NCBI RefSeq assembly: GCF_001661265.1
Contig: NW_017567012.1
Span: 1-64,000, forward strand
From: Saitoella complicata NRRL Y-17804
Lineage: Eukaryota > Ascomycota > Saitoellomycetes > Saitoellales > Saitoellaceae
Length of the DNA stretch: 64,000 bases
Reading direction: 5' to 3'
Below, piece by piece: positions 11,012 to 20,317 of the stretch. The notes under the pieces were generated by a model, which saw only the letters and a list, made by a program, of their open reading frames with translations, ran no database searches and was not told where the DNA came from. A program made the translations under genes and the position numbers. Position 1 is the first letter of the stretch. Each line of letters begins with the position of its first letter.

Positions 11012-12268
11012 TCAATCCCTCCTCCCCCCCAACCCCAACTCATCAAGCACTTCCCTAACCCTCCCCGGATCCCCCGTAAACTTCTTCTCATCATCACTAA
11101 TCTTAACACACCTCCTCCCCCCCGCCTCACTCAACTTGATCACGATATTCATCGGTTTACTCACGTCCCCTTCACCAACAGCCCCTTTCTCGGAGGATTT
11201 GACGACGATAAAGTCGTTGGTGAGGAAGGTACCGATTCCGAACGCGGGGATGATACCGTGTTTCTCCGCATGCGCTTTGAGCGAAACAGCCTTTTCCACC
11301 GTCAACGCATCCGAAAACACGAGTATTTTCTCGGAGGGATCAACACCAACCCCCCTATAATGCCCACACATCCTCTCCACAAATTGCCACGGATCGCCAC
11401 TATCCTGTCGAACACCTTTGAAAGCCTCACTCAAGCCCCTCCCAAAATCATCCAAAAACGCATCGGTGCCGAATGTGTCTGTGAGTGCGATCGAGAGCTC
11501 GTTGGCATATGTTTCGCGCCAGAGGGTGAGTGCGCGGTGGTTGGCGTGGGTGTAGTCATCCGTGATCGCGGCGATGGCCATGAACCACTCGTGTGCCACA
11601 GTCCCCACCGGTAGAACGCCGAACTTTCGTGCGAGGTGGACATTGGACGTACCACTCAACCCACCTTTCGCCGCTCCCTCTCGGTCGGCGTCGACGAGGG
11701 CTCGCATGACGATCTCGTGCGTCTCGTAATCCCTCCTCCTCCGCGTTCCAAACTCGGAGAATTTGCACCCGGCTTCGATTAACCGCCTCCCCTTCTCGTA
11801 TGCACGTTCATACTGCCCATCATGATCCCAATCCGTATCCACGAACTTGAAGTAGGCTTCAGAGACGAGTGCCAAAATCGGAACCTCATACAATATCGTA
11901 TCACTCCACAACCCCTCGATCTCACACCCCAACTCCCGCGTCTCTTCATCAAACGATAACCGGACCTGTTCCTCCGGCTTCATCCCAAACTCACGTAACC
12001 ACTCCAAATAGTCCTTGGACAAAAACGGCAGCGTCTCCCCCAGCCACGTAAGTTCTTCCTCACTCACCCTCAACGCCCCCAATTTCATGACTTGGTCCTC
12101 CAACCACGCATAAGCTTCCACATTCAACCTCATCTCCGACGTGCGATTCGTGAAGCTGTATTTCACGTGTACGTCCGGGAAATGGTGCAACACCGCAGCT
12201 TGCATGGACAATTTATACAAATCGGTATCGAAGAGGGAGTGGACACCCTCAGCAGCTGGTGGGGACAT
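11012..12268 (-). CDS. NPT1: Nicotinate phosphoribosyltransferase
   Basis: 418 residues, single exon, similar in length to yeast Npt1 (429). Family signatures: N-terminal SLFDTDLYKLSMQAAVLHHFP, YSFTNRT, CKFSEFGTRRRRDYETHE, GTSNVHLARKFGVLPVGTVAHEW (containing the His that is phosphorylated during turnover) and GVRQDSGDP in the phosphoribosyl-binding region. It uses nicotinate, PRPP and ATP to form nicotinate mononucleotide in the Preiss-Handler NAD+ salvage pathway. Its 3' end lies 300 bp from the start of the downstream same-strand gene. Confidence 0.97.
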   Translation of the reverse strand: MSPPAAEGVHSLFDTDLYKLSMQAAVLHHFPDVHVKYSFTNRTSEMRLNVEAYAWLEDQVMKLGALRVSEEELTWLGETLPFLSKDYLEWLREFGMKPEEQVRLSFDEETRELGCEIEGLWSDTILYEVPILALVSEAYFKFVDTDWDHDGQYERAYEKGRRLIEAGCKFSEFGTRRRRDYETHEIVMRALVDADREGAAKGGLSGTSNVHLARKFGVLPVGTVAHEWFMAIAAITDDYTHANHRALTLWRETYANELSIALTDTFGTDAFLDDFGRGLSEAFKGVRQDSGDPWQFVERMCGHYRGVGVDPSEKILVFSDALTVEKAVSLKAHAEKHGIIPAFGIGTFLTNDFIVVKSSEKGAVGEGDVSKPMNIVIKLSEAGGRRCVKISDDEKKFTGDPGRVREVLDELGLGGRRD

Positions 12269-12597
12269 GCTGTGGAACTGTGGTGGTGGTGGTCCCTACT
12301 GTTGATCCAAACCCCACGTATGGTGACCCCCGCGCTCTCGGCAAGCATGGATGACCGCGCCGGGACGTCTTCCATCGCGACCCTGAAGAAAGTGGACTCC
12401 AGGTTCATTCAAAATAATTGAATTGCATTACACAAAAACAAAAGACTAATCAATAGTAATACCACCCACTCGACTCCTCCACATTACTCACCAAACCACG
12501 TTCATTAACCATGAGTCCCTGCCCGAATCCGCTATCCTACACTAGTTATTACACTTCATAGTACACACACCTCACTCACTCCGTTCTGAGTCGGTGC
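12269..12597. other. Intergenic region between NPT1 and PIL1
   Basis: A 329-bp gap containing the PIL1 3' UTR and the NPT1 promoter. There is an A-rich tract at about 12411-12460. No coding signal. Confidence 0.4.
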
Positions 12598-13675
12598 TTA
12601 GGCAGTAGCCTCCTCAACGACGCGCTCCTCGTGGACGCGCTCACCCAACTGTGCGGGCTCATTCAAAGTAGCAGGCCCATTCGCATGCTGCTCAGCCGGA
12701 ACCCACAAAGAAGACTCCCTCTGCAAAGGCTGGTCCTCGAGCTGCACACCACCCTCCTGCATCATCTGTCTCCTCCTCACACTCAACGACGGGCGAACAG
12801 AAGCCGTCTGCGACGTCCACTGCGCAAGCGAGTTCTCACAATCAATGATGATCTGGCGGGATGCCTCGTAGCCATCGTATGCGGCACGAGTCTCACCGGG
12901 GGTAACGGGCTGGTCGTCGATGAGGTCGAGGAGGTGTTTACCGTAGTTTGCGATGATGGCGAGTTTCTCCGCATGCTCGCGGAGCGCATCGAATTGGTAT
13001 CCGAAAGCGGTCTTGACCTTCTCGCGGGTGATGTTGGACAACTGTGCCTCGGCGACGAGGGACTCTGCCTCTGCGCGGACGAGCTCCTGCTCCATAACAA
13101 TGATCTTGTCGGATTCGGGGTCCTTGTGCTTCAAGTGTGCGATTTGGTCCAAGAGCTTTGCCTTACGGTCGCGGGAAGGCTGGACGGAAGCCTCGATATT
13201 CCGGATCGACTTCATGGTCAAGCGGTACTGGTCGTAGTGGTCAATGAACTGATCCTCCAACTCTCCGATCTCGAAAATCAAAACACCGAGCTTGTCAGTG
13301 ACGTCAGAGACATCGTCGTCAGTCTCCTCACCCCAAATGGAGATCTGCTTCGCGACTTCCTTGCGCTCGCGGCCGACGAGTTCGTAGGAGCGCATCACGT
13401 TCTTCTCGAGCTTGACGAGGAGAGCGAGTTTGCGGGAGAGTTCGGGGCCCATGGAGTTTGCGGCGGTGGTCTTGCGCCAAGTGTGGGAGAGGGGGTTGGA
13501 GAAGAAGCGGGATTTGGTGGAAGAGGGAGGGGGAGGGGGAGCCTGCTGCTGGGAAGCGGTGGGGGCTCTAGCGGAGCGGAGAGAATAAGAGCGGTGCTAC
13601 CACGCGTCATGTTAGCTGCTATCCTCTGCGCGTCCGCGTTCATCGTCATCGCGAGGAGGAAGGAAGACCTACCAT
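12598..13675 (-). CDS. PIL1: Eisosome core BAR-domain protein Pil1
   Basis: Two coding exons: 13675-13673 (only the ATG) and 13596-12598; intron 13672-13597 (76 nt; GTAGGT donor, CTAAC branch site, TAG acceptor). The spliced product is 333 residues and begins MHRSYSLRSARAPTASQ, matching the conserved Pil1/Lsp1 N terminus, whereas opening the second exon at its own first ATG would lose this segment. The rest is the Pil1 BAR domain: GPELSRKLALLVKLEKNVM, KQISIWGEETDDDVSDVTDKLG, FIDHYDQYRLTMKSIRNIEASVQ, LIDDQPVTPGETR. The C-terminal tail is acidic and disordered. Pil1 assembles the protein coat beneath plasma-membrane furrows (eisosomes/MCC). A TATA box sits about 70 bp upstream of the ATG. Confidence 0.96.
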
Positions 13676-13742
13676 AGTGTTTGGTTGTTGGTTTTGTGTT
13701 TTTCTGATTGTATGCTCCAAGGGGGGGGCAGTCAGCGCGGTC

Positions 13743-13748
13743 TATATA
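13743..13748 (-). promoter_or_regulatory. PIL1 TATA box
   Basis: TATATA within GCATATATAGACC on the minus strand, 68-73 bp upstream of the PIL1 ATG, a normal spacing for a fungal TATA element. The high expression expected for PIL1 fits a TATA promoter. Confidence 0.6.
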
Positions 13749-14256
13749 TGCGCGGGCCGAGATTTTTGGGGTGGCTGGGCTTGTTAGATTGACGTCAGCA
13801 CCCAGCAAACAAGACCGATTACGTCATGCGCCAAAGTTGAGAGGGAAGCGGAATGAAGTGAGTTAAGAATGTCTTTTCAATTTGAAGAGATTCTCTTTGG
13901 CAGGACCCTGCTTGTCGGCCGTCCAGCTGCGATTGGGTGATGACGTAGTCGAGTGAGGCGCACCAAGAAAACTCCACCGGTGCAACCGCTCGGCCTTATA
14001 GCTTAGGATGACGTCCGCGGAGGAGGAGGAGGGCAGCTTCCATCTCAATGGTCTTGATCGGGATGAGTCGAACACATACGTATCGAGGAACACGCTCGCC
14101 CGTCTGAGTGCCCGAGGACTGTAGCTGGGCCTGCGTACGTAGGTAGCCCCGCACTTGGTCGGAGAGGACGGAGGTGAACCCCTCGTCACATTCCTCGCAC
14201 CGTTGCAGCCTACCATAAAGGGGATTCTTTTTATGTCCAAATTCTCCGAATCACGC
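13749..14256. other. PIL1 upstream region
   Basis: About 0.5 kb between the PIL1 TATA and the 3' end of the next minus-strand gene. Several TGACGT/GACGTCA-like CREB half sites occur (TTGACGTCAGC near 13790; TTACGTCATG near 13820; GATGACGTAG near 13940; GATGACGTCC near 14008), which could bind a bZIP factor. No gene seen. Confidence 0.45.
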
Positions 14257-15015
14257 TCAACTCCCCTCCGCAACTTCCTCGGGATCCCCATCTTCGATCT
14301 CCTCCATCTCCTCTACATCCCCACCCGCATCAACAGCTTGGCTCATCCTAATCCACTCCGCAACATTCGCCATCCCTCCCCTCCTCTCCTTGCCCTTCCC
14401 TTTCGTCCCCGTCTTTCCCTTCGAGGCAGAGGTTGGTCGGGAGTTCGATGCAGAGTCGGTGGAGGGACGAGAAATGATGACACAGAGACATTTCCCGTAG
14501 ATAGGGAATCCTTCGTAGTATGTCTTGAGGGTCGGTTTCTTGGTGTCTTCGTCCTCCTCCTCATCCTCGTGCAGAAAATTCGGCTCGGGATCCATCACCC
14601 CCGCCCCTTCGCCTTCGCCTTCCACGCCCTCCGATGTCGTAGTCAAATCGACCGGATTCGATTTAGTAGTGGTGGTGGCAGAAGAACGAAATCCAAACAC
14701 CCTCCTCCTCCTCAACACCTCATGCCTCGTCTGTACCCCCACCAAAAACACACTCGCAACAAACTCCTTCGTCCGCACAACATCCCGTGCTCCACCCCTC
14801 TTCCCCCCCTTTCCCTTCTGTCCAGCTTCTTCTTTCAGTTTGGTCCATATCAGCGGTTTGATTGATTTGAGAACACGGTGTATGAGGGATGGATCGGCGT
14901 TGAACCATGGGAGGTCTGGGTAGTCGATGTAGAGGCGGGATTCGAGGAGGGAGTGGGAGGAGATGCGGAGGTAGCGGCGGTTCACGGTTGTGAAGGTGGT
15001 GTTTGTGCTGGTCAT
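14257..15015 (-). CDS. Conserved fungal hypothetical protein, 252 aa
   Basis: Start set at ATG 15015, because the upstream extension of the frame is not conserved-looking and MTSTNTTFTTVNRRYLRIS begins a compact domain. Residues 10-60 (RRYLRISSHSLLESRLYIDYP, LIHRVLKSIKPLIWTKL) resemble a mixed alpha/beta fold, and a later segment (TYYEGFPIYGKCLCVIISRP) looks like a conserved strand pair. A low-complexity acidic stretch and a lysine/glycine-rich region lie between and after these. The C terminus is acidic. The arrangement looks like a conserved ascomycete nuclear protein, but I cannot name the family with confidence. Confidence 0.65.
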   Translation of the reverse strand: MTSTNTTFTTVNRRYLRISSHSLLESRLYIDYPDLPWFNADPSLIHRVLKSIKPLIWTKLKEEAGQKGKGGKRGGARDVVRTKEFVASVFLVGVQTRHEVLRRRRVFGFRSSATTTTKSNPVDLTTTSEGVEGEGEGAGVMDPEPNFLHEDEEEDEDTKKPTLKTYYEGFPIYGKCLCVIISRPSTDSASNSRPTSASKGKTGTKGKGKERRGGMANVAEWIRMSQAVDAGGDVEEMEEIEDGDPEEVAEGS

Positions 15016-15367
15016 TTTCTGCTTAACCTTCAGGCTTTCAAGTTCGGGTCTTGAAAACGACGTCACGGTCGCCGAGTGCTTTGAGTGTGAGGAAGCGTTC
15101 CGAATGGGGAATGGCGTGGGTGTAACGAAGATAACCACCATGGCCAATTGCGATTCCGAATGAATCTTGCAATGGAGTTGATCCCTAAGCGGTGATGCAG
15201 AGGAATCATCAAGCATGGTACGGCGAGTTGTTTGGAGGTGGAGAAGCAAATGAATCAAAGCATAATTCAAAACACGCATCACGCTACCTTAAGGATACGG
15301 CGTACGACACTTACTACACTCGCAATGGCAGCTTCAGAGACTGTGACTTCTCTCATCCCTCAAGTAC
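15016..15367. other. Intergenic region, no feature seen
   Basis: 352 bp between the start of the conserved hypothetical gene and the 3' end of the first secreted-protein paralogue. No coding or RNA feature seen. Confidence 0.4.
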
Positions 15368-16068
15368 TCAGGTTGTCATGGCAGCTGCTGACGAGGTGGC
15401 AGCTGCGGTACCGGTATCATCCGTGGTGGTGGCTTCACAATCGAAGCTGTAACCGGTGGGTGATCCTTCAACAGGGGTTGCGTCGAAGAGGGTAGAAACG
15501 TCGCTCCAGAATTGCCTCAAATAAGAGGTAGCAACAGCCGTGTCATTGAATGCACCTGGACTGGCGCAGGCTTCCAAAGCCATCTCTACCTCGAACAACC
15601 CATAAACAGAGCTCATACAAGCAGAGTTAGGCTCATCCGTATCCAAGCAGGCCGGGATTTCACCCACCCTCGGCCTCAGCCATTACGAGGGCAAGCACCT
15701 CAATAGCGAGGATTGGTGTGCAATAGTCTGGGATAGGGATGCCGGGCGTGGGTAGGATAAAAGCTACTAGCAGTGAAATCGTTGCCTAGTTCGGTGAAAA
15801 GTGAAGCCAAGGTGGGGTCCGAAACGACCTTTGAGATGTCGGATACTGTGCTGATGTTGGCGGGAAGAGCTGTGGCCGCGGCAAGAGAAGAAAGGGCGGG
15901 GCCGATACCAGCACCTGTAGCGGCGACTGAGGAGGCGCTGGGAGCCATAGAGGAGGCCGCGGCTGCGGAGGACGCAGCACCGGTGTCCGAGGCCTGACGG
16001 CGCCAATGGGCAGGATTGGCCAAAGCCGTGATGGCAAGTGAGATGACGAGCAAAAGGCTGGTGAGCAT
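15368..16068 (-). pseudogene. Decayed small secreted Cys-containing protein (paralogue 1)
   Basis: Starts at ATG 16068 with a signal peptide (MLTSLLLVISLAITALANP) and an Ala/Ser-rich spacer. Sequence matching the two downstream-upstream paralogues continues across all three minus-strand frames: an IPDYCTPI segment (about 15740-15715), then PACLDTDEPNSAC and LEACASPGAFNDTAVATSYLRQFW, VEGSPTGYSFDCEA and a Thr/Ala tail. At least two frame changes separate these pieces and no plausible GT..AG introns of the local size fit, so it looks like a broken member of the family. One apparent change of a conserved Cys is also seen in the SDVSTLF segment. A TATA box (16084-16089) lies unusually close to the ATG. 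Confidence 0.6.
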
Positions 16069-17005
16069 TGTGAAGTCAAAGGGTTTATAGGTCTGACTCG
16101 TTTACCCAAAGTCACCACTAGACATCAATATGGATGGGTGAACAAGATCTAGATGAGGTAAGTGGAGCAGAGCATGTGAACTCTGTATCAACATCCTGGT
16201 GGGGATGCCAAGACCTTCCAGCACCTTGACGTGAATATTTTCAGTACGTGTGGGAGCTGTTTGTGTTTGTGATCGAGGGCCGAGGTCCTCGAAGCTTTCT
16301 GTCTGTGGTAAGGTTCCGTTACCACACGCCTCTTGATGTCCTCCTTTCACGGTGAGAAGTCACAGTGCCAGCATGGATGTAACGGCCAACGATGTCAGCA
16401 TCGTAATGGCTGTCAACACTTGTGCTTGCGAAGCGTGTGAAATCTACCTCCAGATCTCTTGATCGACAATCTGGTTTCCGCTTCGGGGTACTTGAGCTCA
16501 ATTTGCCGAAGAGATGAGGTAACGATTAAGCTTCCGGGAAATCACCGCTGCGGGTTCAAATCCGATGAAGACGCATGGCGCGACGCATGTACCGGTCAGT
16601 TCCCTTGATGCTTTTATTAGAAATCTCGACAAGATGTTGGGGGACGCACCTGCGAGAAGGAATGAGGCAAAAGACTTCATTGCCTTCGATGACTAAATCG
16701 ATAGCCTCGTAGCCTGTACATGTTACTACAGTTCTGTAAGCCGTCAAAGCCGCGTGGGAAAATATACTCAAAATCATCTGCAGAAACTGAAGCTGTGTAG
16801 TTAAGGTTCGCCATTAGCGGAAAATACTTCTCGGAAGGATGGGCATGTATACCAGCATTGAATTGATCGAAAAACACTTAAAGATATGTACGAACAGAGA
16901 TTAAGAAGTTACAACCATTGCCGACGACACACGAGCATCACGCGTTCCCATCCCTTCACAGCCAGCAACCCCGAGGACCTGCCCGTTTCGAGCTTGACAG
17001 GAGGA
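16069..17005. other. 0.9-kb intergenic region in the secreted-protein cluster
   Basis: Contains only short open frames. One pair on the minus strand (16877-16680 and 16777-16600 in different frames) has splice-like borders and could be a remnant or a small spliced gene, but no family is recognisable. A TATAAA element for paralogue 1 is at 16084-16089. Confidence 0.4.
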
Positions 17006-17626
17006 TTAAGCCGTAGGGCTGGGTTCGACAACGGGCGCATCCGTAGCAGCCGATACATCCGTAGCAGCGGGCGCAGCAGTGGCAGCAGTAGCAGCAGTGG
17101 CAGCAGTGACATCCGTAGCGGAGACACACGAAAAGTTGAAACCAGCCGGCGTGCCTTCAGTAACCGGGAGACCTACCTCGCTACAGAAGGCACTCCAGAA
17201 CTCACTCAAGTAGTTCGTCGCCGCTGCGGTGTCGTTGAACGCATCCGGGGTGACACATGCCCCATATGCGGCGGCAAGATAGGCGAATTCGGTTTCATCA
17301 GAGGCGCAAGCGTCTGTTGCGGTCGCTGTAGCCGAACATGCAGAAATTTCAGCAGCCCCGAGGTCAACGAGGCTGGAGAGGGTCATGCAGTATTCTGGAA
17401 TACTCACTGTGCTGAGATTGCTGAGGTCGGCTGACGCGGTGAGATCAGCGGCGAGAGTCGAGAAAGCTGGAGCGAGAACAGTCAAGTTGCCGCTGTCGGG
17501 GGTTACGGTTGCACTACCGTTGCCAGGAGTCTCACCGACCGAGGACTCTTGACGGCGAACATAGGCGATGGGGTCGGCGATAGCCGCAACGCAAAGGTAG
17601 AGGACGAGGAGAAGGTATGCGAACAT
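17006..17626 (-). CDS. Small secreted Cys-containing protein, intact paralogue 2
   Basis: 206 residues, single exon, intact. A signal peptide (MFAYLLLVLYLCVAAIADP) is followed by a RRQ motif that could be a Kex2-like processing site. The mature part has the family pattern: IPEYC ... ISACSATATATDAC ... YGACVTPDAFNDTAAATNYLSEFWSAFC ... VTEGTPAGFNFSC, with Cys pairs suggesting disulfides. A low-complexity Ala/Thr tail (ATAATAAPAATDV) ends the protein, without a clear GPI signal. There are several N-glycosylation sequons. Neighbours on both sides are paralogues on the same strand. Function unknown; an extracellular, wall or effector-like role is inference only. A TATA box lies 62 bp upstream. Confidence 0.85.
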   Translation of the reverse strand: MFAYLLLVLYLCVAAIADPIAYVRRQESSVGETPGNGSATVTPDSGNLTVLAPAFSTLAADLTASADLSNLSTVSIPEYCMTLSSLVDLGAAEISACSATATATDACASDETEFAYLAAAYGACVTPDAFNDTAAATNYLSEFWSAFCSEVGLPVTEGTPAGFNFSCVSATDVTAATAATAATAAPAATDVSAATDAPVVEPSPTA

Positions 17627-17687
17627 TCTTGCAAAGTGCGAAAGTAACCCACTTGGAACTCACAAGGACTCAGGGGAAAGACGGGGT

Positions 17688-17693
17688 TTTATA
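17688..17693 (-). promoter_or_regulatory. TATA box of secreted paralogue 2
   Basis: TATAAA on the minus strand within GCTATAAAACCCC, 62-67 bp upstream of the ATG at 17626. The same CTATAAA core with a C-rich flank precedes the other two family members. Confidence 0.6.
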
Positions 17694-18789
17694 GCGACCT
17701 GACCCGAATCCATGAGCTTCTCAATCGCATGGAGAAGGGAGTGATCCCGCCGAAGTGAGGCTAAGACCTGGTCAGCTGCGTACGTCTGCCATATGGGTTA
17801 GGGGAAGCTCATCGAGGCGTTGCGCCTAGAGGTTGTGAGGAAGGGGCCGACCCTTTTCCATCTTGGAGTTTCTCGGTTCTCAACCTCGTTGCTGGCCGAT
17901 GTCTCGCCAGCATAGCGAAGCCTTCACTTATCGGACCGTTCCAAAAGTCTCCCTTGGGATAGCAGCGTGCACTTCCCCAACAATGTCCCTATTCTTGAAA
18001 GGACGATCCTTACCCAACATTTTCCATCACGTTTCTCAGCTGCTTACCCGCTTGAATACGTAAACAGAAAAAGCTCAACGGGGGTAAACATCGCAAACGA
18101 GGTATGGCTTTGCCCGAGGTAGGTAACGATCCGAAATTTAAGGTAGCGAGCCAAAGTAAGCAGTTATTCACAGTAAACTCTCATGGGAAGGTTTGTCCCT
18201 CCAATGCCGCGACACGAACCCACGGGGGTTCTTCCCAAGGTAACCAATTCTCCGGATCCCCGGAGAGCGTTAAACAAGCACAAATGACCGATTCATTTAG
18301 GAGTGCAGGTGTGACGTTCGTCGCCTTATCTTACCTGTCTGGAGGGCAAACGAGCCGACTCCGACAACTTTGGCCGATGACTTGGAAGGCTCCACGCACA
18401 CGTCTGCGAATCCACGGCCGTTTGCCATCGCAGGGCAGACTTAGTCAGCATTCGTAAGCAACACACGTAACTCCTCCCCCATTCAACCATATGCAAACGA
18501 GTAGGGTTCGTAACCTCGTTTCCAGCGTTGCTGTGTGTCTTCGGACCGACGCCCAAACCTTAAAACCTTAACCGAGGAGGAGCGTGGAGGTGCGTGTGCT
18601 GGAAACATCACATGGCTACATGGACGCACGCATGCCGAAAGCATAATCCGAGTATCCAGGTGCTAAGAGTTGTAAGACGGGCCGTAATCCTCGTTCTCAA
18701 GATGTCGATTGTCTTCGGGTTGGAGGAGGTCGAGGAGTCTTAACCCTAACTCATGCTCACCTTCAACATTTCACATTTCAAGAATTCGT
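17694..18789. other. 1.1-kb intergenic region in the secreted-protein cluster
   Basis: No coding signal on either strand beyond short chance frames. A telobox-like TTAACCCTAACT occurs at 18740-18751, just past the stop of paralogue 3. The rest shows no repeat or RNA structure I can identify. Confidence 0.45.
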
Positions 18790-19433
18790 TCAAGCCGGCG
18801 TAGCAGTGGCCGTCGCACTTGCAACACAACTAAACGCAAAACCCTCCGGCGTCCCCTCAGCAACAGCCCCTCCAAGCACACTACAAGCATCCCCCCAAAA
18901 CGCACTCAAATACCCCGTAACAACACCCACCTCACTAAACGCACTCGGCGTCGCACAAGCCTCAAGCGCCAACTCAATCGCATACACGACCGTACTTAAA
19001 TTATCGCATTCACCACTCGTGGACGCGGTGGCGGAACATGTGAGGAGCTGAGAGTAGGCGGAGGAATCGAGGATGGCGATGGGGGTACAGTAGGAGGGGA
19101 TATTGGAGGCTAGGGTACCGGTGGGGGTTGGGAGGGGGGTGGAGAGGGTGTAGGCGGAGACGAGGGAGAGGAGGAGGGATTCGAGGGTGGGATCGGGTTG
19201 GATTGTGGAGAATGTTATGTTGGTTGGGATTGCGGCGGCGGCAGAGGAGGCTGCGATTTCGGAGGAGGAAAGCTCGGAGGTGGTGATGGGCCTGTGCTTG
19301 GGGGGAGGAGGGGGTGGGGGACAGTGACCTGGGGGAGGAGGGCCAGGAGGTCCGGGAGGGCCTTGGTCGTGGGCCATGGGTTGGCAAGGACGACAGCGCA
19401 AAGAGCGGTGAGGACGAGGAGGGACTTGAGCAT
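18790..19433 (-). CDS. Small secreted Cys-containing protein, paralogue 3 (frame conflict near N terminus)
   Basis: The signal peptide (MLKSLLVLTALCAVVLANP) opens at ATG 19433 in one frame, but the body lies in another: a Pro/Gly-rich linker, then SNIPSYCTPI, LLTCSATASTSGEC, LALEACATPSAFSEVGVVTGYLSAFWGDAC, EGTPEGFAFSC and a short Ala/Thr tail ending at 18790. The frame change falls between about 19385 and 19270. A 56-nt intron (about 19328-19273) would restore the phase but has a weak GTCACT donor, a GAG acceptor and no good branch site, so a real or assembly frameshift is about as likely. Cys spacing and the GTP-G-F-FSC motif clearly identify it as a member of the cluster family. A TATA box is 56 bp upstream. 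Confidence 0.65.
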
Positions 19434-19488
19434 GCTTGACGTTGATGAAGGGGACTGGCGATCAAGAAGAGGAGGGGATACAGCTGGA

Positions 19489-19494
19489 TTTATA
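19489..19494 (-). promoter_or_regulatory. TATA box of secreted paralogue 3
   Basis: TATAAA on the minus strand (CCTATAAATCC context), 56-61 bp upstream of the ATG at 19433, matching the position of the element in paralogue 2. Confidence 0.6.
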
Positions 19495-20317
19495 GGGAAC
19501 CGCTTGGGAGAGGGGGCAGAGGCTTGAAGCTCTTGAACATGATGCCACGTCGTTGGTCCTCCACGAGAATTTGGTGGAGGGATAACTGGAGATTGCCTCC
19601 GCAGTCTTATATTGACGCTGGTCCTCCCTGTGAAGGCCTTGGCCTAGGCCTGCCTTCGAAGCGGACAGATCTCCAACGTCATGAATGGTGGAGAGGAGAT
19701 CTGCGGCACGCTCGCTCACCGAGCCGCGGTTGCTTCAAGAAGAGGATGAATCGTGATTGAACTTCCCTGTAGATCGTTATGTACCAGCCCAGCAACCATC
19801 GATGGTGTTCGAGGTAAATCCTGGCATACTTGACGGAATGCTGGTCGTACTTGATAGAGAGGTTGCATTCACCCGGTGGACAAGCACTCAGTCGTGTTCC
19901 TTAGTTCTGCGATTGGTAGGAGGAATACTGTAGTACCAGGGCCTTCCTCAAGTCCCAGAACCCCATACCAACGAAGCTGAACCCTCATGGGAACCCGTGC
20001 GCTCACGCCTCTGGAAACGGGCCGTAGCCGTCCTGATCCACTCAATATCGCGGTACCATACCGAGCGGCAAGACTCCTTACTTGAGAAATCTGGTTGATT
20101 CTGAGGAGCTGATCATCCCCAGAGGTCAGAGCAGGCGACTGCCCAGATTGCTGGAAGCATACATCGCCGCGGTTGGAGGTCTGGCGACGCGCAGCTGGGG
20201 GACTCCCGTCCAGAAGTCGCTGGGGCTAATCACGTCACAGCCACCACCCACGAACCTCACCGCCAAGCGATCCACCATCCATTCGAACCTCCAACAGACA
20301 ACGACGATTCTACCAAG
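19495..20317. other. Intergenic region with SAC1 promoter
   Basis: About 0.8 kb with divergent genes on both sides (secreted paralogue 3 to the left, SAC1 to the right). No gene seen. A GGCCTTGGCCTAGGCC-like GC palindromic patch occurs at about 19638-19652. A CA-rich leader precedes the SAC1 ATG. Confidence 0.4.

Noticed and set aside
16552-16563. tRNA B-box-like GGGTTCAAATCC on the plus strand
   Set aside because: The T-stem fails to pair and no cloverleaf could be drawn around it.
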